Below, in pieces: positions 54,653 to 64,000 of a stretch of 64,000 bases of DNA. Within the stretch, counting starts at the first letter, position 1. Each line of letters opens with the position of its first letter. Both the position numbers and the translations under genes were made by a program. The notes below the pieces were generated by a model. The model ran no database searches. It had not been told where the DNA came from and saw only the letters and a list, made by a program, of their open reading frames with translations. The stretch lies in the NCBI GenBank assembly GCA_030144725.1, contig JASKMD010000029.1, positions 871,849 to 935,848 on the forward strand, read 5' to 3'. The stretch comes from Haematococcus lacustris. Taxonomy: Eukaryota > Chlorophyta > Chlorophyceae > Chlamydomonadales > Haematococcaceae.

Positions 54653-55258
54653 GGGCCTTTAGGGGAAAGTGAGGGAACTTGAGGCAGTTGCGCGCACCGG
54701 TCTTTGGGGTAAGAGTACAGAAGGCGCAGAATGGAGTTGGAACATGTGGTTGGAGGAAACGTTCCTGACAACACTCCCAGTACCTGTGCAGCAGCAGTCA
54801 GCAATATAAGCAGCAGGCATCAGTAAGCATAGTGGCACAAATGGAGTCAACACAAATGAAGTAATGCATGGTCGTGATGCAGGCGGCTGCAATGTGCAGG
54901 CCACATGATGCATCGGCTCGGCAGGCTCTTGAAGGTGCTGTTCTACGAGGCCCTGGTGCTGCCAACCCAAGATTCTGTCAGGGCAGACCGACCTAATGGC
55001 AGGGAAGGGTTGTGTGCACTGCCCTCTGCCGCAGCCATCTTGGCCACAGACATGCTAGAGTCTGCCTGGACCGATGTTAGAAAGTGGCGGCTGTGAAGGC
55101 TTGCACGAGCGCGCATCATGCACCTGTGCAGGCAGTGGCAGCAGACAGCCTTGACGAGCTGCCCCTGGGACCGAGCCTGGCCAAGCTGCTGGCCTGGACT
55201 GCTGGCCTGGACATGTCACCCAAGGCCCAACAGCAGCAGCAGCCTGCTGCGGCACAGT
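54653..55258 (+). other. possible last exons of the coiled-coil gene, ending in element-derived sequence
   Basis: After the gap, two splice-consistent stretches appear: 54891 onward (MCRPHDASARQALEGAVLRG) and 55132-55258 (ADSLDELPLGPSLAKLL, then MSPKAQQQQQPAAAQ and a stop). The last 15 residues and the stop are the coding end of family-2 copy D. If this is the host gene's final exon, the host has taken its stop codon from the element. Connection to the upstream gene cannot be shown because of the gap. Confidence 0.35.
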
Positions 55259-55490
55259 AGTGTGTGCCCCCCTTTGAGCTGTTATCAGGTTACACTTAGT
55301 GCATGTTCGTCATGCCAACTCTACGTCGCAGCCCTCTGGGTCAGGCAATGGTGTAGGTGGTAGGCGACCATGCCCATGTGTATGCCATGTGTATGCCATG
55401 TGCATGGGAACTCCACACAGACAAAAACACCGTTTTGTAGTGGTGCATGTTGAGTGTCTCACGGCAATGAAGGCTCTAGGTTGAGGGCCA
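55206..55490 (+). mobile_element. copy D: family-2 right end, inverted relative to copies A-C
   Basis: Begins inside the coding end (CCCAAGGCCCAACAGCAG), passes the stop at 55256-55258 and continues through the conserved right end to AAGGTGCT at about 55490. It is 5'-truncated relative to the element's gene. Hairpin loop TTCGT differs from other copies while its GCATG/CATGC stem is intact. Confidence 0.75.
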
Positions 55491-56089
55491 AGGTGCTGGC
55501 CTGGACTGTTGCACCTGTGTGCCTTCACCCTAGCGCCTGTACCCTACAGGCACGGGCCAAAACCCTTTATCCGAGAGGACTTCGGACTGTCTTCAGCAGT
55601 GTCCTCTCATGACCCTGGCTGACCCTGGCTGACCTTGCACCTCTGTCTGTCAGCTGACGTCCTGTGCTATCGCTGGCATGTTGGGTCGTGGGCTGTGCGG
55701 TGGCTGGCGTACTGGGCAGGTAGCTGATGTACATCTCACTTCAGCAGAGGATGCACATAAGCCTACATCTCTCTCATGACTGGACACCCTCAACAAGCTG
55801 GATCACACAACTCACTGCTGCAGTGCCTTGCTCTGCTTCGTCACCAGTCGGCTCAGCGCCCAGCCGTGGACTTCACCTGATGTGAAGGCAAACCTGCAGG
55901 GCATCGGGAGAAAAGGCAGATGGCAAGGTCGCATTGTCACCAGCCTGAGGGTGCGAACCTAGACCACTGCCCAGGATGTGGAGAAGGAGTTGAGTGGGAC
56001 ATACACTCAGGCAGCAAGCTGGCCAGTCAGTGCTGCTGTGCATCGCTGCTGGCACCCTTTGGATGTGCCCTTTGGCCCCTTGAGGTGCC
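55491..56089. other. no gene recognised
   Basis: The stretch between element copies D and E. Open frames are short and lack splice-consistent domains. 3' exons of the minus-strand PAS gene could lie here but were not identified. Confidence 0.3.
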
Positions 56090-56577
56090 CTTTATCCCTT
56101 TGGAGGTGCCCTTCAGAGGTGTGAGAGTGATGTGGAGGAGTGACACACTGGTATGAGCAGGTATGGATGCAGGTAGCTGGTATGACCCTAGTGGCGCAAC
56201 GCCTCCGCCACCAAGCAAAAGCCGCCCCAACTAAAAGCATGTGAAAACAAGGTTTGTCATGGTGTGGTCCGCTGCAGCTGTGCTGTGCTGTGAGCCTCGC
56301 GCTGTGAGAGCTCACATCACATATTCGAGCTGTCATCAGCTTACGATTGGTGCATGTATGTCATGCCAACTCTACATCATAGCCCTCTGGGTCAGGCAAT
56401 AGTGTAGGTGGTAGGCGACCATGCCCATGCATCTGCCATGTGTATGCCATGTGTATGCCATGTGTATGCCATGTGCATGGGAACTCCACACAGATGAAAA
56501 TACCGTTTTCCAATGGTCCACGCTTAGTGTTCCACGGCAATGAAGGCTCTAGGTTGAGGGCCAAGGTGCTGTGCAGT
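56090..56577 (+). mobile_element. copy E: internally deleted family-2 element
   Basis: Left-end sequence (about 56090-56200, reverse of GGCGCAACGCCTCC...) with the start codon degraded to ACG, almost no coding region, then a full right end (about 56335-56577). CAGTGCTGCT occurs on both sides (56032-56041 and about 56575-56584), a possible target duplication. Upstream, about 56045-56115 holds three or four AAAGGGCACC-type tandem words that also occur beside copy C and at 63200-63235. Confidence 0.65.
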
Positions 56578-56646
56578 GCTGCTATACAACACCGTGTGCT
56601 TGCTGCCCTGAGCACCTCCACCCATCACACCCTGCAACATACCAGT

Positions 56647-59600
56647 CAGTGAACTGTGCGTCGACACCCAGGATGCCGCCATCCAGGCTAACCCAGATTG
56701 TGGCTGTGTCCGGAGCTGGTGCAATCGGCTGCAGGGCGAGCAGGCAGGCAGGCAGGCACAAAGACATGCAGGGTGTGTGTGTGTGTGCAGGTCAGAGGAC
56801 ACTACCTGCTTGCCTCTACAGGTGTCTCCTCATCGTGCTTGCTCCTCACGCGACACTCCCACCTGGGCTGGGTCTGCACATGACGACTGCCCTGATTCCC
56901 AACACTCTTACTCTTACCCTGATGACCGCACTCAGTCAAGGCATGGCTGCAGCAAGCCTGGGTTCTGTCATGCTTGATTGCGGCAGTGGTGTGGTGAGTG
57001 AGCTCTCGGTAGCAGTAGGTTTGTGCCCACCCCAGAAGAGCCTGCCAGGGAGCACATTAGCATGGCCCACCTCCAAGATGCCCAAGAAGCTGGAGTCTTC
57101 AGCGATGCCACTGATCTTCGTGACCATCAGTGACACTGGCAGCAGCCTGCAGTGAATGCAGGGGAGGGCTCATGAGGTGGGGTGGGTGACTTTGAGCAAG
57201 GTGGAACCAGGTATGGAGAGTCGGGTATGGAGACAGGCAGCAGCAGGGCTAGAGTTTGAGAAAGGTGGGGCGGCAGCAGGGTCAGGCACAGTGAGGCAAT
57301 GAGGCGGAAGGGCAAGCCGAGCAGGTAAAGCCACACACCGCCTGTCCTTGGTCATGGCCAGCTGCTCAGTAGCCTGGTTCAGGATCTTGGGCTGGCCTGC
57401 AGCAGTCATGGGGATGGCAGCAGAGGCAGTCTCAATGCATGCAGGTCAGCATGTCAGCATGGCAGGCTGCACTGACTGCCCGCAAGCCCACACCTGAAGT
57501 GATGTAGTTGCGCAGGTATGTGTTGTGCACGGCAGCAGTGCTGGGCGGCATCAGCAGCCCCACATTCCTCTCCCGGATCTCTGCTTTGGTGTAGCCAAAC
57601 ACGTCCAACAGCGCCTGGAACGTGCCATTGCGGCAGATTGACAGGCAGCAGTGAGGGTGGTGGGGTAATGGTGCAGGCAGGCAAGGCAGACGGGCAGGGG
57701 TCATGTTAGTCCGGGCCTGCGTCAGTGCGATGAATACTCACCCTGTTGGTCATTTGGATCTGGCCTTGGGCGTTGATGATGATGACGCAGCGGGGGTTGG
57801 CACCCGTCCCACCCAGCGGCCCTGTCAGTAGAGAATGCGCAAGGGCAATGCCGCTGCAGCAAAGCAAGCTTTAGCGAGGTGCCTCACCCTCCAGAAAACA
57901 ACTTCACACGCAGTTGGGACAAACCCACCGCACCCTCCTGGGCACACAGGCTATGCAGCTGGCTGGTAGCGTCGAACATTCAGTGCAGGCAACAGCGGTG
58001 CCCCTACAAAGCAGGCGGCAGTGCTACCAGTCACGCAGCATCACCCACCTGCCGACATCATTGCCGCCCGCAGCTCAGGATCAGACACATCCAGGCCGTC
58101 AATGGCGTCCTGGTTCTTCTGGTCCTCGTCCGCAGACTCCAGCTTCTCTGCCTCGCTGCCAGGTGGGTAAGGAGCACACACATGCAAGCAGGTCAGGGGC
58201 GGTAGGCCGGCATGTCTCAGGTCGCTCTTGTGCAAATCAGCTGGGGCAGCCCCACCCTGCCCTCAGCAGTAGGAGGTGGAGGGTGCTGGGTGCGTTTCAC
58301 TGCACCAGCTGGCAAAGCATCCTGACCGCCTTTCATCCAGGCCATTCACTCAGACCCCTCATCCAGGCCCCTCGCTCCTTCACTCACGCAAACCATTTGG
58401 CGGCGCCCCCTACAAGCAGCAGTGCCACACAGCAGCGTCATGCAGCAGACAGTCAGACAGGAGGTGGTTAGGGCAGGTGTGGGGCCAACGCAGGCAACGC
58501 TTCAGGGGGTCTGACTGTCTGCTGTAAGCACGAGCTGCTGATGGGGGCATGGTGCGGCCCAGGTGGCTGGCTTGCAGCCCCTACTCACAGGGGTCGTGCT
58601 TGACATGCTCCAGGAACTGCAGGCAGCAGCAGGGGCAGGGGCAGCAGCGTAGTGCTGGCACTTCCCGGCACATGTGACTGCTCTGAGGCATGGGTTGCTG
58701 GACACCTGGGTCAGATGGCACTGTCCACTGGCCCCTCCTGCCATTCCCTTCAGTAGTGTAGAGCACTTCTCCCTTATCAGCCCTGTTTATGGCGCTGAGG
58801 TGCGGCCTGAACCCAGGCATTTACTCTGCATACTGTGGTATAAGACCCCATGCTGGATTGTGTGCTCACACCTTGGCGTAGAGTCGGACCATCTGTATGT
58901 GGCCCAGGTGGCGCGCCAGCACTGACCTGCAGCGGGCAGACATGGAGACTAGGTTGAGGGCCAAGGTTGAGGGACAAGGGCAGCACACCGATTGCCAACC
59001 CGAATTTGACGCGCTGGCCTAATTCAACATGGGACAGGGTGGGGTCTGTGGGTGGTCGAGCAAAGTTACAGCAAAAGGCTATGGGCACAACAGGGCTGTC
59101 ACAATGGCCTGCTGACGGCGCTCAGGGCACCACACCAGCTGAGTACCAACCGCAGCACAGCCTGGGCCAAAGCCCTAGGCCATGCTGTGTGCACAGCAAG
59201 CAGCCGAGCGATGACAGCCAATACTGCACCACAGGAGCACCACGCTGGTGCTGCAGGAGGCAGCATGCTCAGGCATTCCCACACCATCTTGGCAGCCTAA
59301 CTCGCAAGCCCTACTTGGCCCTTTAGCAGCAATGGGCCCAGCTGCAGGCCTAGCCACACCCCTTGGCAGCACCCACTTGTACACTCTGTCTGCAGCTTTG
59401 ATGGCGGCGTCCATGCGGCTGATGGCCTCAGCCAGGGTTTGGAAGCGCACATGAGCATGCAGCAAGATCTCCCACACCGTGCGCATGGAGTTCAGCGCTT
59501 CACGGTGAACCCGCAACGCCAGCCTGGGCACCATGGGGGCAGCCAGCGACGCAATGAGTCAAACATGGCATTGCGTCACTGCCTGCTCCCATGCCTGACC

Positions 59601-62600
59601 TGCTTGGGGTATGGATATGTCTGCTCACGATGGATGGTGGGCTGTCACATGTGCATGAGCTGGACAGGTCATAAATTCCTGGGATGGCTTCATGGGGAGG
59701 TGAGCCACGCCACTGATCAAAAGCACCTGCTCATATATACTTGACAGCACCTTGACCCTCAACCTAGAGCCTTCGTTGCCGTGGAACACTCAACGTGGAC
59801 CATTACAATACGGTGTTTTTGTCTGTGAAGTTCCCATACACATGGCATACATATGGCATACACATGGTCGTGGTCACCTTCCACCTACACTGTTGCCTGA
59901 CTCAGAGGGCTATGATGAAGAGTTGGCATGACAAACATGCACTGATTGTAAGCTGCTAACAGCTCAAAGGGGGGCACACACTACTGTGCCGCAGCGGCCT
60001 GCTGCTGCTGCTGGGGCTTGGGTGGCTTGTCTTGCCCCCGCTATACTTGACAGCATCATGAGACCCCCTGACGTGTTGAGCACAGATCAGCCTAGACCTG
60101 CATATTCACAGTGATCCCTCTATCTCCATCACAGCTAGTCAGCCCAAACCCTGCTCAATACTACAAGCCAGCAAGGCAGTGAGGTAGGTGAAGCAAGCCC
60201 AAAGGTAGACCCATGGTGCTTGTCCCCTCTTTTGCTGCACCCTGCAGCCTGGCCTTGTCTAGGACTCACGCGTGGTTGCGGGTGTACTCCACATACGACA
60301 CCAGGTCGTCTGCCTGGCCTGACATGCCGCTGCGCTGGGTGTGTTGCTGCAGGCATTAGGAAGCCAGGCAAACGGAATCACAACAGCAGCAGCAGCAGCA
60401 GCTGGGGCAGCAAAAGCAAAGGTACAGCAGGGACAACAAGGTGGTGGGCAGTGGTGACAGCAGCTGCAGCACCAAGAAGTACAAGGTGGTAAACGTGGTA
60501 TAGGGTATGTTCCAGGGCAGGGTACAGGGCATGGTTGGCAGCGCACAGTAAGCACAGCTGCACCGTGCCCGTATGGTGCCAGTAGTGCCTGAATCCTGAC
60601 CCCATCAGGCCAGGCACTGAAAGCACAAAGCAGTAGGATGTGCAGCAGGGTGGGGCAGCTGCTCCTCTTGCCTGCTCTCTGCTGAAGATGGCAAACCGCA
60701 TCAGGAAATTGAGGTCAAGGCGCTTGGCAACCTGCAGCACCAGCAACAACGGCCAGCAGAGGGGGCGCACACACCACCACAACACAAGGACCCTCAGGCG
60801 GAGCAGCTGTGATGCTGTTCATCAGCTTTGAGAGGTTGTGACGACTGCTGGTTCCACATAGCTTGTCCCCATAACCTGGATTCAATCACCAGATTTGTGA
60901 CGGATCAGAAAGTGGCATGATGTCGAAAGTGGCAGATTTGAAGGCTTGCACAAGCGTGGATACCTGCCTTGGCCTGCATGCTAGTTCATGTCGACTTCAA
61001 TTTCCCCTCAATTACCCTCAGACAGGGAATGCTCTGGTGTAGGTGGCAGCGAGGAGGAACGCACAGGCACCTGCACCACCCACCTGCAGCTGGGAGTACC
61101 CGGATTGGTAGGAGGACTGCGCACAGGGGCAGGTGGTGTGGATGACAGGGTCAGCAGGAGTCACCCATCAGGCTGTGCTAGGTGCCTGGACATCAACATG
61201 CCTGGCTGCCACCTAGTGAGGTCGAATGACCAATGGCGGCTACCCTGCTGCGGGTGGTGAGCTTCAGTGAAGATGACCTTGGCGCACTAACCTGCACGTC
61301 AATGAGGAAGCTGCTGATCAGGACGATCATGAAGGGGTCCTTGGGCCGCTGGGCAATGCCACACTGCACACAGCACCATGCAGCCGCAGCAGGCTAGCAT
61401 GGCTTGAGCACCAGCAACAACCTGGGCAGGAAGAGAAGCAAGATGCACAAGCTTTGAAAGCAGCAGCAGCACCTCAGCAGCGGCAGGCGCAGTCCCAGCA
61501 GCAGGGCCTGCCCTCACAAGGAATGCAACGTCAGGCAGCACACCCGCCAGCTGGCCACTACTCTCCCTCGCACACTGGCTTTGAGCACCCTTCCTGCCCT
61601 GCCTGCCTGCCTTCCTCTTGCCCACCTTGAGCACAGTCTCTGCCAGCAGCACAGCCTCGGGGTCCAGGGTGTCACGGTCAACCCACACTCGGCAGCAGCG
61701 GGCGAGGATCTCAACCTGCCACCATGCCCAGCAGGCAGGCCCCAGCAGGCCAGGTGGCAGGCAGCGTGATGGTGGACGTGATGTGGAGCTGCTGCGCTGC
61801 GCATGCCTGCAGTGATGGTTGCCTCGTTGCACGGGATGCTGCCGGGACCCTGCCACGAGTCAGCACCACATGAGTATGCTTTCCTCTTCATGGCTGGGCT
61901 GTGCGGCTGCAATGAAGCCAAGGCGGGCTGCACTACAGGCCACACAGCAGTGTGCACCGCCCTCCCACCTGCCGACTGTCCGTGACCTCGAACACCTCCC
62001 AGGGCTTGTCAAGGCTCGTTTTGCCCCTGAGGCATCACACATGCAGCAGGCAGCACATGACCATGACAGGCGCAGGGCCACGCCATCAGCAGCACAGCAA
62101 GGCAACCACAGTGTCACCACAGGGATTGAAGGCCAGGTCTACACCTACCTCCTCAAACCCCAGCGCACCATATTGGTATGAGGTGCAGCTCGCATCACGC
62201 TCACACTGACCTGAAGCGCTGCAGCACTGTGCGGTGGAAGTAGCGCAAGCGCAGCCAGGAAGCCAGCGCCCCCAGCAGGCCCACCGGGAAGAATGTTGCC
62301 CACATCACAGTCGTCAGCCGGGCCTGGTGCTGCAGCGTGGCGTGGTCATCACTCAGGTCCACACCTGGGAGTCGAAGCCCCGACCTCAGGGACTCGGCAG
62401 GGCAAGCAGCTCGGGACCTTTCATGGTGGCCTTGTGAGGCTACCCTGCAGCTGGAAACCGCTGGTGACTGAGGACGTGGCTGCTGCTGCGGCTGACATAG
62501 CTCTTCACCTTGCCCAGCTTAAGTTAGCTCTGCCCTGTGCCACCCAGGCCCAGAGTCCTTACCTAGTGCTTTCGAGACGGCAGTGGTTTGGACTCACCAA

Positions 62601-63807
62601 TGCCAAAGGCCAGGAGCAGGAACAGCAGCGTGGTCCACCACACGGACAAGTAGGTGCCTGAGAGGAGCAGTCAGGGGCCAGGGCTGAGGGCTGTGGCACC
62701 CTGGCTGTGAAGGTCATCATGGTCAGCAGTTGGGAGGGTGCCAGGCCAGGCTGCTGTGTGGTGCGAGATTGGTCGACCCACCTGTTCGGAAGTGGTTGAC
62801 CCAGCCTGTCATCTGCGGCTGCCAGAACCACAGCAGCCACACCAGGTAGGAGGTGAGGGCCAGCTGCGCAGCACTCTGCCACTTCAGGCTGTTGACGAAC
62901 ACAGCCACAAAGGCCATGGCCATGCGCAAGCCAAAGGTGCGCATCTCCACTCTGCGGGCGAGCAGGAGCAGCCCAGCACAGTGCAGCAGCGTGACCCTCT
63001 CACCAGGCACCTCTTGTGCAACTGCTTCCAAGCAAGGCTTGCTGAAAAGAGGGTAGGCAGCATGTGTGTAGCAGCATAGAGGAACTGTGTGGTCTCTTTC
63101 TTTGCTTGAGGGGGAGGGCCGCTTGCTGGCTCAGGGCTGGCTCTGTGGTTGGGGTACATCTCTAAATCTGTGAATGTTACAGTTACACTTCATGTCATTA
63201 CAAAGGGCACCTCTAGAGGGTCAAAGGGCACCTCCATCTATATACTTGACAGCATCATGAGGCCAGGTTGAAGGCCAGAGCGCCAGGGGTCTGGGCTGCT
63301 GCCGCGTGGTGCCCCCTCACCCGGTGTGCATGATGGCCAGGGGGTTCTTGGTGGTGAAGGACAGCTCCATCTCCCCCATGCAGAACAGGCTGGCCAGGAC
63401 CAGGAACAGGATGAGGGCCAGCACGGCTACGCCAGCGTGGATGAGGTGGGGCATGGCCCAGCAGGCTGCAGGGCACACATGGAGGTACTGTGCCATGCCA
63501 GGGTCAGACGAGGGAGGGTGGTGCATAACAGTAATGCGGAGCCCTGTTTGCTGAAGCTCACCCACTCCCAGCTCGGCGTTGATGCCCCTCTGCTCATCAG
63601 GAACGGCAAAGTACTGGCAGTTGAGAGCAATGAGGAAGAGTGACACACTCATGATGTCCAGGATTTGATAGAATATCTGTAGCCACACAAGTCAACCCAT
63701 AGGCAAAAGACAAGCTGGGTGGGGTGCTGTAGGCAGGCTGTTCAATGGGCAGGGCTGGGAGGGTAAAGGCCCTGACCTTGCCGAAGATGCGCAAGAATAC
63801 AATTGGC
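56647..63807 (-). CDS. polytopic membrane protein with PAS domain ('tiny macrocysts'-like), partial
   Basis: About twenty short minus-strand exons. The 5' exons (63777-63807, 63562-63676, 63321-63465, 62782-62951, about 62598-62657, about 62213-62365) encode membrane segments such as HAGVAVLALILFLVLASLF, LTSYLVWLLWFW and VWWTTLLFLLLAFGIG. Central exons (about 61630-58589) are soluble and helical (VEILARCCRVWVDRDTLDPE, RVHREALNSMRTVWEILLHA, HLGHIQMVRLYAK, FLEHVKHDP). The PAS domain is at 57826-57049: CVIIINAQGQIQMTN, FGYTKAEIRERNVGLLMPPS, VTKISGIAEDSSFLGILE. A second PAS-like start, WVSLDGGILGVDAQFTDW, is at 56651-56730. This layout matches the algal and amoebal tiny macrocysts (TmcB/C-like) family; its biochemical role is unclear to me. 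Element copy F lies in one intron. The start is beyond the right edge and the 3' end was not found. Confidence 0.75.
59736..60055 (-). mobile_element. copy F: truncated family-2 element with 14-bp flanking direct repeat
   Basis: The element spans about 59746-60041: right end, stop region and only about 15 codons of the coding end (QDKPPKPQQQQQ). TATACTTGACAGCA occurs at 59736-59749 and 60042-60055. The same word with the same right flank (TATACTTGACAGCATCATGA) occurs once without insertion at 63241-63260, an empty-site-like paralogue. It sits in an intron of the PAS membrane gene, on the same strand as that gene. Confidence 0.75.
63200..63262. repeat. repeat related to the copy F target and the element left-flank words
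   Basis: Two AAAGGGCACCTC words (63211-63234) precede TATATACTTGACAGCATCATGA. Sequence before copy F (59718-59749) is similar (CAAAAGCACCTGCTCATATA...), so both belong to one small dispersed repeat. It lies in an intron of the PAS membrane gene. Confidence 0.5.
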
Positions 63808-64000
63808 CTGCAAGCGCACAAGTGCCGCATAGTCAGCAGTGAGGCAGGTGGGCAAGCTGCGTGTATGTGGCAGCTGACCTGCACTGTGAGATGGGCAAGG
63901 GCACCATACTGTGCTAGCGGTTAGAACAAGAGGTGGGGTTGGTCAATGTCACAGGGGGTGGTGGTTGGCCCTGTGATGCTGTGATACTCCCTTACCAGAC

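Noticed and set aside
58943..58972. Another family-2 copy (AGGTTGAGGGCCAAGG)
   Set aside because: Only about 20 bp match the element terminus, and nothing else of the right end follows. It may be a relic or chance.

Overview
The window is nuclear DNA of a GC-rich green alga, most likely order Chlamydomonadales. The genes have many short exons with GTGAGT/GTAAG donors, with coding CAG/GCA runs, many G- or C-rich tandem repeats in introns, and a kinesin-9 related to ciliary kinesins. The repeat texture and mobile-element proteins recall Haematococcus, but the species assignment is memory-based inference. There is no bacterial-type gene organisation. All gene models were assembled by eye from splice sites and reading phase.

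Layout. 487-1181 (-): 5' exons of a SEC23-like COPII gene running off the left edge. 1523-2036 (-): a shrunken TnpB/Fanzor-type mobile-element gene. 2809-17300 (+): a kinesin-9 gene whose introns carry several tandem arrays, one about 6 kb long. 18385-19849 and 19889-20925 (-): a probably organelle-targeted coiled-coil protein and an unrecognised protein. 21122-38464 (+): a giant JmjN/JmjC histone-demethylase gene with intact catalytic motifs and very long low-complexity insertions. 40291-54152 (+): an EF-hand plus p25-alpha (TPPP) plus long coiled-coil gene running into a 500-N gap. About 56650-63807 (-): a polytopic membrane protein with PAS domain of the 'tiny macrocysts' type, whose 5' end lies beyond the right edge.

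The most interesting layer is a mobile-element family dispersed through these genes. Seven copies (22148-22545, 42040-42320, 50873-51511, 52308-53880, 55206-55490, 56090-56577, 59746-60041) share a conserved region of about 230 bp directly downstream of a coding end. The best copy keeps a three-exon gene whose C-terminal half has TnpB/Fanzor-like RuvC-II and RuvC-III motifs. The shared 3' region holds small inverted repeats whose stems are kept while loops vary between copies, as expected for a structured RNA in the place where TnpB omega-RNAs and Fanzor RNAs are encoded. A second, different TnpB/Fanzor-type family is present at 1.5-2.0 kb.

Other structure: a (CCCTAA)n telomere-like array sits in a JmjC intron between two copies of the same 3' splice site, and a head-to-head telomere-like tract sits in a kinesin intron. 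Several kinesin introns contain arrays built from splice-signal-like words. Most long open frames in the window are artefacts of these repeats.
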